Below, piece after piece: positions 13,251 through 24,302 of a DNA stretch of 64,000 nt. How positions within the stretch are numbered: position 1 is the first letter of the stretch; each line of letters starts with the position of its first letter. The translations under genes were made by a program, and so were the position numbers. Origin of the DNA: Phoebastria nigripes (lineage: Eukaryota > Chordata > Aves > Procellariiformes > Diomedeidae); NCBI GenBank assembly GCA_035582835.1, contig JAYKAV010000933.1, positions 1,117,748 through 1,181,747 of the forward strand, read 5' to 3'. The notes below the pieces were generated by a model that had not been told where the DNA came from, did no database searches, and saw only the letters and a list, made by a program, of their open reading frames with translations.

Positions 13251-13342
13251 TTGAAGATGTCCCTGCCCATGGCAGGGGGCTTGGACTAGATGACCTTTAA
13301 AGGTCCCTTCCAACCCAAACTGTTCCATGATTTTATGATTCC

Positions 13343-15435
13343 ATCTTCTGCAAAAGCAAATGTGCTTTGTTGGGGGACAACAGCCATCTGAGAGACCTAT
13401 GCAGTGCTTTTGGATTAAGGCTAAAGAAATCCATGGTAAGACATTTACTGTAGACATATAAGCAGGACACAGCTATGGCAAACTGATTATTTCTTACCAT
13501 CATTCCACAAAATTTCAGTATTCATAACCTAACAGGTATCAGTCTTTAAAGATTCAAAAAATACTGATTTCTTTAGTATTCCATGCTTCCTATCACAGTT
13601 CACCTGAGCAAACAAGATAAGCGTAACTAACTGTTTGGAAACCGCAACTTTTCTTGTTATTTATATCAGAAATTATATGCCTGCTTTAGTTTTTAAGTAA
13701 CGCTACAATGCTCTCTTTCCCTAGACGTGTTGTTTCTTCATATTTTCTTTTAGTTCTGATTTACTTTAATTAATTGTTGCTTTTAGCACAAGCATTAGAA
13801 TTAACAATACAACACATCAACGTCCACCTGACATCAAGAAGAAGGGGTAAATATAGACAGTCAATAACCAAATGCTCCACTTCTAAAATGAAAGAATTTT
13901 GTTACGCGCTTTATAGGACAAGCATGTCTTGCTGGCGCCACAACTCTTTCTGAAGAGGTGACAGTCATTTAGCTGTCCTATATGTTAGTAACTGCAATCT
14001 GTTACAAGTGATTAGTTTTTGGACAAAACCTATTCAAAGAAAATCTGTTCTATGTTTAAGCATACTCAGGACAGACATATGTAGTTTAAACATCACCTGA
14101 AGTGATATAAGACACAGCCAAATGTGTTGTGCTCTTCTTCCCCTACAAATATATCCAAGAAGTTTTATGGGCATAACAGGGCAGACTGCTCTGACCTCTG
14201 TAAAGCAGCTATTTTCACTCAGATTTACAAAGCTGAAATGAACTGCACACTGAAGTGCTTATATCTTTCCACTGACAATAAAGGTTGTACAGATGATTAG
14301 CTCAGATACTGTGTAGACAATGTGTTTATACTGTAGTTGTACAAAGCTAAACAAGTTGAATACCCCTCACAGAAGTGTAACCTGTGTGTTTTCCTTGCCC
14401 TTTAAAACTACTTTGAACTATTCTATTTTGAACTTTCTGCCAGAATACCTGTTTCTTTGTCCTTGTTCTCTTGAAGATACTAGCAGAAAAGGTCACTTGT
14501 ACTAATAAATCCATGCCAGTTTTAAAATTTTAACTGTAATTAAACTGTAGAAAACCACTACCATGAACAGACAAACACCTGAGTATTTAAAGAATGGCTT
14601 TATATTTACAGAAAGTACTGGTAGCTAAGAATATTCAAAGTTAACAGTTTTCATATAAGGGGACAGCAGAAGGCCTCATAAAACTCAAACACAAAAATAA
14701 AGCCAAACAATGCGTATGCTTTCTAATTATCATCTGTAAATTGGTATGTTTTCCACAGATAATTCTTCAGCATTTCTAAAGGCAGGAGGGAACAAGATTT
14801 CAAAATGTCACACAGAGAAAACATGCAGTAACATCAGGGAAAGAATCCAGATCTCCTAGTTCCTAAATCTTACGTTCAGTCCATTAAGCCTCTTCAGTTT
14901 TTTTTCAGGAACCACAGTTTAACGCAAAGACAGTCTAAATTATGTGAATTTCACCCCCCAAAACTTAATTAAAATTAAATTTCACCATTTTTTACACCAA
15001 GGACTAAGAGTAATAATGAAGGTTCCATACCGAAATGAGAGAAAAAAAGCTGAAACAATTAAAGTTATTTTGCCTTTGTCTGAAAAACAACAGATTCTTT
15101 CAGAAGTCAGATTTATAGCAAAGGAAAACGAGGAATTGTGAAGAGAACAGTAAAGCAGAACTAATTTCCGAAACCAGCAAAATCTTTCAAACAGGATTTA
15201 GTAAGGAGAAGAAAGCATGCTACACAGAATGCTATCTCAAATAGGGATTAGAAATAGGAAGCTCTCATGTAAATTCTACTTTTCTATAGACAGGTCGAAC
15301 AATAACTAGAAATCTGCTGTTCCATGAGATGTCACCATTAAAGTGAGAAAAGGTATAATATAACTTAGGGAAAAGTACTGCCCTGGTGATTTGACACTTG
15401 AAAATACTTGAATTTCTGATTCTAAAACAGTACAC
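13343..15435. other. Intron sequence right of the CR1
   Basis: Apart from the MIR-like relic at 14.8 kb, nothing recognisable. AT-rich, no long open frame. Confidence 0.5.
14775..14897 (+). mobile_element. MIR-like (CORE-type) SINE relic, 3' part
   Basis: The order of words matches the 3' half of the ancient amniote MIR-like SINEs: GGCAGGAGGGAAC, then ATGTCACACAGAG, AAAGAATCCAGATCTCCTAG, TTCCTAAATCTTACGTTCAG and TCCATTAAGCCTCTTC. The usual form is a TCACACAGC, ...GAACCCAGGTCTCCTGACTC, ...TCCACTAG...GCTGCCTC series. Heavily diverged. Similarity is from memory of the family, not from a search. Confidence 0.6.
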
Positions 15436-15604
15436 TGAAGACATTAGAACCAATACGGACAGTTTTAATGTTATGTCACTTTTTTCTTTTTCAATGTCTA
15501 GCAGTAAAGACTGAAGGATACCATGGTGATTATCAGTGGACAAAAATTGAGGAACGTGAAATATTGGCAATGTTTGAGACAAAGCCATAACTAAACTCTT
15601 AATA
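15436..15604 (-). CDS. Coding exon 5 of the minus-strand gene
   Basis: Preceded on the minus strand by a long T-run then CTTCCTGAG, a very strong acceptor. The 169-base exon gives 56 codons in the phase required by the preceding exon. It contains LPIFHVPQFLSTDNHHGILQ and then a charged and leucine-rich stretch, DIEKEKSDITLKLSVLVLMS, typical of helical repeat proteins. The donor TTCA/GTGTAC is only fair; an earlier alternative (TGTCC/GTATTG) also ends on a codon boundary. No known family is recognised. Confidence 0.55.
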
Positions 15605-16988
15605 CTCAGGAAGAAAAAAAAAAAAAAAAATCTCTACCACAAACTAAACATATGTCTTATTTCCCCATGCATTCTCTTCCCCCTCTCTGGAGTGTTTGCT
15701 GTTCTCTCTCAATTTTTCTGGTAAAAACATGAAAGAGATTCATCATACAAAGGGTAGCTCCCAATTATACGGGACAGCCACAGACATTTCAAACAACACC
15801 TAAATCTTAGAGGCCACAAATATAGTCTAGCGACAAACACTTTTACAGGTATTTATGACCTTTAATCTTTTGTAAATTCTTCTGGTTCTGAAAGCTGGAG
15901 TGCAACACCAGCTTATATGCAGGTTTTTATTGGCTGACTATTTGACTTTGAAAGTGAAAGGCAGATTTAGGTCAGGTGCTAATTTATTATTTCCTTTATT
16001 TAAAACTTCATATAAAGAAGTCATCAAAACAGTCCAGGAGAGAAACCCAGTCAAAAGAAACTCTATTTTGAAATCCAGATCTCTGACAAACAAGTTGCAA
16101 ATGGCAAAGCAGATGATACCTGCACACTGAAGTAATTCAGAACTACCTGCTCATCTTATCCATCAGATGCACTTTCGCCAGTTTCAGACTTGCATTAAAT
16201 CTTGAAATAAGAATCTTCTTACTTCTAAAGCAGTACTATCATCCCAAAGGATGCTACGCTATTTTTTTAGCTAGTAACTAGGTACTGTTTACTGCCAAAC
16301 ACTAGCAAAATAAGCACTAACGTAAGCCATGTCAGAATCGGCTCTATCTTCAGGCAAAAACATTTGCAGTCTCCACTGCAGCCCAACTATCTCAGGGAAA
16401 TAGAATAGCCGAGTACAATCCTTAGAAAAATGCAGACATCACTACAGTACTTTCTAATAGCAAACAAAAATATACTGCAGAAAGCAATTAGTGCTTTTCA
16501 TGTGAGTTCCTCAACCCCTCGCTGTTGCAAGAAATGCCATGGACTCCTGAGTGACTCAAATTTTACAAGTTTATTTCCAATGAAAAACTGTAACTGGGGA
16601 AAAAAAAAAAAATCTATTATACACAATGCAACCAGGTCACAGTTATGCACAAGAAGAAATGAAACTACTGTCAATATTTTCCAGAACCACATAAAACAAC
16701 CTATAGACAATATGTCCATTTATTAGGACATATTGTTTTTACATTTTATTACAAATCCCATTGTATTTTGTCATAAGTTCTTCAGGCAACACCACTGGAA
16801 CACAAAGACAAGATGTTGGGATGAACATTTCCATTTGCAAAATAGGTTGGATTGCTACTTCTACCAAAGCCCTAACGGAACACAACAGATTCTTCCACAG
16901 TCAGTTCTTCTTGGTTTAGTCTCAGTAGTCCTTCCCTGTAGCATATAGCAATCCTTTACATGTATTACACAGGCTACTTTTATTTTTT

Positions 16989-17012
16989 GGGGGGGTGGGG
17001 GTGGGGTGGGGG
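16989..17012 (+). repeat. G-rich run, G-quadruplex candidate
   Basis: Four or more runs of four to eight Gs separated by single Ts, within the minus-strand gene's intron. The matching C-rich strand is the sense strand of that gene. Confidence 0.7.
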
Positions 17013-17717
17013 AAACGACAGCAAACAAACACCCAAGTGCAGGTTATCATTTCTTCCTGCTTTACTAAACAAAGTATTAGAGTAGCTTTTTGTAACAGCA
17101 GAATTTGAAAAAACTAATACAAACACTAAAATATTTCCTTGGTTTGAAAAATCTATGCACAAAACTCAGCTTGTATATACACTTCTGAAATTTCCAAGAA
17201 ATGTCAACATTTTGTTTCAATCGCATGTGGCAGTGGAATCTCAGCACAGCTTCATTTTTTGACGGTAAACTTTGTGGGCAGAGTTTGGGGATGGCTATGC
17301 CATGAAGACGGACGATCAAAAAAATCATCAATTTCCCATGCAATACAGCAGAAAAAAGGTCTAACACTCTGTTTAATTTAACACTGATCTAATAGACTTA
17401 AGATTAACAACCCCTAACATACTTTTTTCTTCTAAAGTTCCAGCAAATTATATGAATCTTAATGAATCTTATAAATTCTCTTTAAATAAAAAATAGTCAG
17501 GGAGTCTACTCCCCATGGCTGAAGAGATGAGCTGGAAATCTGTGCTGTATAGGCCCAAATGTTAGCGACAGATGATACAGAGAGAAAAATTAAGAGAAAA
17601 TTTAAAAAACTAAGCCACTTATTTGGGGCTGTAAAGTATGACTTTGTTTTTAAAAATTTAATCAGGTCAACAATACTGCTAGAAGTATGTACTTCTTACA
17701 AATTTTAATCTACATAC

Positions 17718-17761
17718 CTGTAGATACTTCTATCTAGGAGACCAGTAGGAATTGTTCTCTG
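17718..17761 (-). CDS. Coding exon 4 of the minus-strand gene
   Basis: A 44-base exon with a textbook donor CTACAG/GTATGT and an acceptor ending GATCAG. It begins on a codon boundary, as required by the exon at 18.1 kb, and reads QRTIPTGLLDRSIY with two bases left over. These pair with the one leftover base of the 15.5 kb exon to give Ser. The acceptor polypyrimidine tract is weak, and an alternative acceptor three bases downstream would drop the Gln. Confidence 0.45.
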
Positions 17762-18116
17762 CTGATCATGGTTTATGTATGTCATCCATTAGCAGTTATG
17801 AACAATATTTCTGTACAGTCTTAAAGACCTAATAGTACTTTTTGATGCCAAAGGATTATTTAATATTTTATAAGGAACATAATACAAATTAAAATAAATA
17901 ACACCTTTCATGTCTTGAATCACTAAAAGCTACAGGGATTCACATGGTATTTTTCAAAGTAATAGAGCACAAGACTGATGCTCATAGCTCCATTAGAAAC
18001 ATTTATATGCAAAACACTGCTTTTTCCAATCATGAATTTCTTTTGAGATTCATTATTGCCCTATAGTACTTTTGCCTGAAAAGAGACTCTAGGGAGATGA
18101 CACTTTCCTTGCTTAC

Positions 18117-18174
18117 CATTGTTGTAGCTGACAGAATGCATAAAAGGCAAACCACTTTTTCTCCAGCTTTCAGC
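18117..18174 (-). CDS. Coding exon 3 of the minus-strand gene
   Basis: The exon has a polypyrimidine-rich acceptor ending GGCTCAG and a donor CAATG/GTAAGC, both strong. In the phase set by the start exon it reads LKAGEKVVCLLCILSATTM, a basic N-terminal part then a hydrophobic helix, and ends on a codon boundary. A second frame is also open here, so the phase choice rests on the neighbouring exons. The product is not recognised. Confidence 0.5.
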
Positions 18175-18504
18175 CTGAGCCAATCAAATGCAGAAATTCT
18201 CGGCCTCTTCTAATCTTGAATTCTGGATTTTGAAGTTTACAGAATAATTGTAGCTTTCGAGCACAGAATCATTTTGTCACATAGCCCATTCTAGCTCACG
18301 TAAACGCTACTGGTGCCCTAAACACCATTAATAAAAAAAACCTTGTTCTTTGCATTGTAGACATGTCAGCCTGATTAAAAATGATTGCATATTGTTAGCA
18401 TTAATGCACATTTCATTATGAAGAAATGATCCCTGACGACACCTTACACTTACCTTCCTATCAAAAAATAATTTATACCTAGAAACGTTTTTTTCTTCTT
18501 TCTC

Positions 18505-18605
18505 AGGCTGGTATTATAGGCCCCTGCCTGGATTCCTGGGCCCTGCTGTGTTAAACACTTGTACAAAAAGACAATCTCTGCACTGAATAGCTTACAGAAT
18601 CTTTC
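18505..18605 (+). mobile_element. MIR-like SINE relic, 5' and central part
   Basis: The stretch GGCCCCTGCCTGGATTCCTG, GGCCCTGCTGTGTTAAACAC, TTGTACAAAAAGACAATCTC and TGCACTGAATAGCTTACAGA follows the common sauropsid MIR-like pattern (...GGCCCCATTGTGCTAGG...TGTACAAACA...GACAGTCCCTGCCC...AAGAGCTTACA...). It lies about 330 bases left of the 18.1 kb exon... that is, just downstream on the plus strand, in an intron of the minus-strand gene. Confidence 0.6.
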
Positions 18606-20396
18606 ATTTTATTTTTAGACAACAGCACAGAGTGACTGGAAAGTACAAGTAACGAGATGATTTTGAACATCATGATAAGCACTGTTTAATCACTGTAAAG
18701 GCTTTATAGATATCACAGCAAATGAGAGTTTCAAAAGGATCGACTTGAAAGGAAGGAAGGTGACCTCAAGGGGTATTTAGCTTCTTCTAAACACAAGGGA
18801 AGGTAAAACAAAAGAGGCTTGTTAGAAAGCTTGATAAATAAACAACCAAGACACTTTGACTGCTCATTTGTAGTTCAGAATAAAAACTAACAGCAAGTGA
18901 GGCAATAGATAAGGCAGAGCAGACCACAACTAAGCAGCTTTGTTTGGAAGTAGCTGGAAAGATCCTGTCACAAGTATACTTAAGAGGCGTGTAGGGAAAC
19001 CATGCAGGGTGGCTAACTCAAGAACCAAGCAAATGACTTTAGCAGCAGCATTCTGCATTGATGTTAACAGCACAAAATTGGATTCAAGGTTCATAGAGGT
19101 CGGGGCACTTCTCAGAGTGAGGGAGAAGTCTGGGATTTGGAAAGCTTTTTGGGGGGTTCAGTTTCTGGTTTTGCTCCAGTTCAGTGCAAGATACTGTGGC
19201 AAAGTATTAATGGCAACAGCATTTAACATCACCCAAGAGTTCAATGCTTAAGAAAAAACAAGCATTTATTTCATTAACAGCGGCACTTCAAGCTACACCT
19301 ATACTATTCTCTTCAACCCTGGCTCCTCAGTTCTTATAAAAGCCCCATGAGTTGAGAAGCCACCTAGAAAATAAAGGTCAAGACAACCCAAGTACCAGAA
19401 AGATACTTCATCATATACTGGGACAGAAGAAAAGCCAGAGTTGAACAGGCAGTGTGATCTGGCCCAAGTCTGCAAATAATACAGACACCCGAGCTGGCAT
19501 CAATTCAAGCTAATGCAGCCATATGGTGTGGCTCAGTCCTGTGTGGACATAACAGGACACAAAGAAACTGAGTTTCATTAACACAGCACTGGGGGTAAGC
19601 TAACAACCTCTGCCTCTCCACAAGCTCTACCACCTTCCCAACACTCTACCACATCCACTGCTAGCTCAGCAATTCTGTACTGCACTTCATTGCTCTATGT
19701 TATGCACCAACAACCAACCATGTTCGACAGTAACTGCAGCCATCTGTTTCCCTTTTCCAGGCCCCCACTGAAAACATTTCTGACATCAGCACTGTCTCCA
19801 TAGCACCTAGAACACTTAAGTGAATTTTTCCAGTTTTAAAGCAAACCAGAGCAGAAAACTGTACAGATTTAAATGCAAGATGACATTTAATAATTTAATA
19901 AACTACTCCAAATGGCAAGAGGTAACTAAACTATATGCAAGTCTATTTTTCATATGTTCACAGAAATTTTGACTCAGCCAGCGTGAACCTGTGCAGCCAC
20001 CAGAAAGGATTGTTTTGCACTTCTTCCCTCCTGCTACATGCATTTTCACCATATCCTTCGTACTGATGCTAGCACCTCAAGCAGCCCTGCACAGTCAACT
20101 AAACCAAGGAACTGATGCAGCTAAAAACTGTGCATAGCAGCACTGATTTGCATCATCTTAAAACTGAGCATAGATGTGCATCGCCAAAGTACTGTGATAT
20201 TGTATCACAGCATGTCACACTGCAGCTGACAACTTTGAAATCTTTATGTGACTATTTGTAGATAAATTGGTAAAAAGGGCAAAAAGAGTATCTAAATGAA
20301 ACTCGCTATTACTTGTTATTCTGCCAGTCGGCAGTCCTGCTATACATATTCCACTGGATCCCTTCCTCTGTCAGAAGTACCTCAAGTTTGATATAC

Positions 20397-20462
20397 CTCC
20401 TCTGAAAAGAATGTGCAGCTTTTGCCTCTGCTTCTGCCATTTTTCTCAGATTTCACGCTTTA
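20397..20462 (-). CDS. Start-codon exon of the minus-strand gene
   Basis: On the minus strand a strong acceptor (a T-run then TTACAG) precedes this 66-base exon, and the donor AGGAG/GTATAT follows. The ATG is at 20440-20438 in excellent context (AAAAATGG), giving MAEAEAKAAHSFQR plus two leftover bases. Those join in frame to the single leftover base of the exon at 18117-18174, creating an Arg codon. I chose this ATG because the chain upstream has no other in-frame start and the context is near optimal. Product unidentified. It could be a chance open exon, but the acceptor, Kozak context, donor and phase all agree. Confidence 0.55.
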
Positions 20463-21834
20463 CTGTAACAAAAAAAGTTATTTCCTTGCTGCTCAGGTTT
20501 ATTCCATTTTCTCTGGCCACCAGTCCTCTGTGGGTCTGTTTTTTCTTCAGAATGGAAATACTCACGCTTTTGAAGCAGTATTAAATCATTTGATTCTACA
20601 CATGTAATTTATATGGACTCTGCCCCCTATTGACAGTTATTATCCCTCTGCTTCCTCTAATCCTTTTAGTTTACTGTGGCACATTCAGAACAGTCTCAGT
20701 GAAGTGATCCTACAGCAGGCAGGAGTTTCTCTAAAAATGTATCCTGCAGGATCCTGTAACAGTCAGTCTCACAAAATTCTACTCACACAAGAGAAAGGAC
20801 ATTTTGGAAAGGCACAGAAAGTTAGTTTCTAATATCTTAAACCACAGAAGACAGTTATATTAATTTTATACCAATGCTAGCAAATATTTGTGTTTTCTAG
20901 AGCACAAACAAATCATTTGGCACTAAATATTTGATTTTCAAAACTGAAAGCACATTAAACAGTAAAGCAGAAAATATGCTTCCACGATAGATTTTTTTTG
21001 AAGTGTAGCTTAGACATTATTCTCACAAATTAAATAAACATTATGATACCAAACTGCTTGACCTTGTTTCAGTACAAGTGCTATGCAGTACACAGAATTA
21101 TAGAAATTGTAGATATCTGCATCTGAGACAAATTCCAGTCTGTAGCCTGGATGAACAGGTGATGGCACAGTGATGTTTAGCACTAATATTTCTTGGGGAC
21201 TCTTTCAAAGTAGCCACTTATGAAAGATGGCCTTTTGATAGATATCAGCGCAATGGATTTTTTTTTTTTTCCTTTTGCCTCATTTAAAATTCTTGCCACA
21301 CTGCTCTGGGTATGTACCCTTCATTACTAGGCCACTTCTTACCTTCATGCCTGTAATTGGAGAGTAATAATGCCATAATGGGCTCACAATGTCAGTGAGG
21401 TACGAGCCGAATCAGATTCACTATATTAGCCTCACCAAATTAAATCTTCATTTGCAGAAGGACATTCAAGGGATACAGATGTAAAAGAGAGCTGTTATCC
21501 CCCCCCCAAAAGCGTGACAAAGGAAGCTGAGTTTCATCATAAGCACATCAAATATTCTTTGTCCAAAATGAGGCTTTGACTGCTGTGAGATTTCTCTAGC
21601 CTTCTGTGATAGATTTTTTTACAAATTTTGAATATCTTCAGTCTTTGTGATGAAAGATTTATAAAACATACCACTTCTCAACCTTACGTATGTACACTGT
21701 GCCAACTGTGGACATATCATAAAAGACAGAGAGAAAGCACAGTGACCCAATGATGCGTCTGGGAAAATAGCTTTCACCGATCTACAGAGTACGTACAGCC
21801 TATGCATTACAATTTTAGTGTTCAAGTTCTACAT

Positions 21835-21912
21835 TAAAAAAAAAAAAAAAANAAAAAAAACAACAAAAAAAAACCCAACCAACCAAACAAAAAAAACCCA
21901 AAACAACAACCA
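21835..21912 (+). repeat. A-rich, A/C low-complexity tract with an N
   Basis: Poly-A with an ambiguous base at 21852, then AACCCAACCAACCAAAC and further A/C runs. A reverse-complement counterpart (TTTGGTTGGGTTTTTTTG plus poly-T and an N at 24141) is at about 24101-24141. Confidence 0.75.
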
Positions 21913-24100
21913 CGAGATGAAACATTAGCAACTGCTACATGAAACTGATATCGATAATTTTAGCATCTATATGTCACTCTGACTTCAGAGCACATATTAC
22001 CTGTGTTTATTAGCATGCACGTATGCAACACTAGAAGGATAACTGAAACTCCAGAACTTTGTGTCCACGCTAACAATGAACACAAGAATATTTCTCAAAG
22101 CCCAATCAAAATCTTTTATATTGAACTTGCTTGCACTTGACACCAACAAAACAGAATAATGTCATATCATCACAGCTAAGTTGCAAGTAAAATACAGTCT
22201 CCATTCAATGACATAGACAGGCTCTGAAGCAAAATGGAAGAACCTGTACCTGGAGCTCAGAGTGGTGACAGTGTTTATGGGCAGTTCTCTTCATGCAAGT
22301 TTTTTCAATCTGTACAAGCACCATACTATTCTAACTTATTAAGTTTTTTAAAAGCCTAGGATTTGCTCCAGCTAACACTGGTAGGCTAGAAACAGCATGA
22401 TGTCTTAAGTCTCCAGTTCAATTTTATGAAAGGTCTGTAAAGCAGTTATCTTAAGAACAATTCATCTCTTTTCCCTTACAACCTTTATTTGAATGTTTCT
22501 GAATCTTACTGCTCTGAGAGTTATCGAATTAAATCTAGCCATTTTGAGTTTATTTTCAGTTGTTTACCTGAGGTTCACTCAGCTATTCTGTAAGTGCAAC
22601 ACTAGCATATAGACAGGTATCCCATGCTTCCTATGTAAGAATTACAGTATTTTAGTCTGCTTAATCTGCATTATTTAAAATCCATATTTAAACTGTGCAA
22701 GCACAGCACAAAAGAAGTACAATGCATGCAAAAATACAGCTCTGTTTTGATTTGTTTTGCCTTTTTTTTTTTTTCCTCAAAAGTCCACAGAAAATTATTG
22801 GTTTGTTTCTTCAGTTGCAACAATTAATAATTCATTTTCCCAGGGTTTATGCTGGCATCAAGTGATGGAGATTGTGTATAAAAGAAGTTTTGTCCAAAGG
22901 CATACTAAATTATTATAAAACAGCCATGTTGGTATCTCCTGCATTTAAAACAGAGGATTTACTTTTTCCGTAACAAATCATTTTCTATCAAATAAAGTTG
23001 ATCAATATTTGTTTTTCTGCTTCTGTGGAAGCAGGACTAGAAAATTTTACAAGGAATCTTGCACTACATTCCCACTTGGCAAAACGGGCACATCATGCAC
23101 AGCTTCTACTCACTAATAAGGCATTGCAAAGTTTGTGGGACTACAAACTAAAGAAGAAAAAAAATATACCTAAGCTTAAGGAAACTATCTTTCTGTGGCT
23201 TGACTTGGCACACAAATTACTTCCAAATCCATTTACAAAAACTTTGCAAATTGATAATTATCATTTGTGTCCTGATAATGAAAGTAAGATATTAAATCCT
23301 TATACAGAAGTCACATAACTACAGTAAGTACTTCTCATACATGCAAACTAATCTCCAACCATGTAAAATTTCTTTAACTATTCAATATCTAATCAGACAT
23401 AGTGATTTTTAAAGGACCAAAGACAAGGCCAAAACATTGCACAAATGGACAACTAAATTAATTTCAAATTAAAGGAATTATTCAGAAACAGAACTAAAAA
23501 TCTTCTACAGTGTCTGAATCTGCAATAGTAAGTCACATAACTAGCCAGAAAGACCACGTGAATCAATATTACCACCCTGTAATAGCTCTGCCAGTAAAAA
23601 AGATGGCCTATTGAAGTAAGTTTTTTCCAACACAAAACATTCATCTTGTTTCTACTGCAACTATTTTAAAACAGGACTCAACACTGCTAAATCAAATTCA
23701 GTAGGAATTGCATCATTGGTTACAGTGAAAGGAAATCAAAATGTTTATCCCAGCCTGTAGGCCAGAAGGCAGCACAACTCTAGAAGCAATGGTGGTATCT
23801 CAGAACTCACAATATTATTAATGGTTACTTAATTAATTACTAATGGTACTTAATTAAAGCATTTCATTCCTGTACTTTCCCAAACACATGACATTTTGCA
23901 CTCTTATAACTAGCAGCCTCCCTTTCACAAAAGCTTATACTTTAAATAAACACACAGCCAGAATGGAGGTAGCAAAACTACAGTTACCTTCACTGTTAAG
24001 TTTGGTCTCAATCTATAAAATTATTTGCCTGCACATACCAGAGAGCTCAACCCTGTCTTACTGTGTGCTGGGGTACTGAACTGAGTGGGGACTGCTGTAT

Positions 24101-24141
24101 AGTTTGGTTGGGTTTTTTTGTTGTGGTTTTTTTTTTTTTTN
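24101..24141 (-). repeat. T-rich, T/G low-complexity tract with an N
   Basis: Inverse of the tract at 21.84 kb, about 2.2 kb away. The two could form a weak stem or be tails of old insertions in opposite orientation. Confidence 0.7.
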
Positions 24142-24193
24142 TACATGTTATTACTGCCCTTACGGCATTCTAAGAATGTCATGCTTAGCTATA

Positions 24194-24302
24194 GGGACCA
24201 GATTTTCAACAGATCAGTTTAGTTACGCACAAAATCAAAATGGACAAATCTTCACAAGAGCTCAGAACAGTCAGTGCTAAGCTCTTTTGAAAATCTGTCC
24301 CC
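24194..24302. mobile_element. Short element with 16-bp inverted ends (MITE-like relic)
   Basis: GGGACCAGATTTTCAA at 24194-24209 is the near-perfect inverse of TTGAAAATCTGTCCCC at 24286-24302 region; the interior contains GAGCTCAGAACAGTCAGTGC. Ends of the form GGCCAGATTTTCAAA / TTTGAAAATCTGGCC with an internal GAGCTCAGCAC are frequent in old sauropsid repeats. Another partial copy of the end (CTTGAAAACCTGGCTCC) follows at about 24320-24337. A short nonautonomous DNA transposon relic is the likeliest reading. Confidence 0.5.

Larger units (their letters stand above)
11625..13342 (+). mobile_element. CR1 non-LTR retrotransposon (LINE), 5'-truncated
   Basis: The element starts abruptly inside the second ORF, between endonuclease and reverse transcriptase, as expected for target-primed insertion with incomplete reverse transcription. 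It runs through the reverse transcriptase, the C-terminal domain and the short 3' UTR, ending in the CR1-type tandem tail at 13321-13342 (ATGATTTTATGATT). The 3' UTR carries the CR1 signature TGACCTTTAAAGGTCCCTTC. CR1 tails are usually not poly(A). It lies antisense to the minus-strand gene, in the intron between the 15.5 and 10.6 kb exons. The largely open frame suggests only moderate age. Confidence 0.95.

Noticed and set aside
21688..21781. Minus-strand open segment with donor ACATAC/GTAAGG
   Set aside because: Lies upstream of the chosen start codon; could at most be a 5' untranslated exon. The acceptor is weak.
22998..23318. 106-codon plus-strand open frame
   Set aside because: Begins with TTG, lies in the first intron of the minus-strand gene, and several frames near 100 codons are expected by chance.
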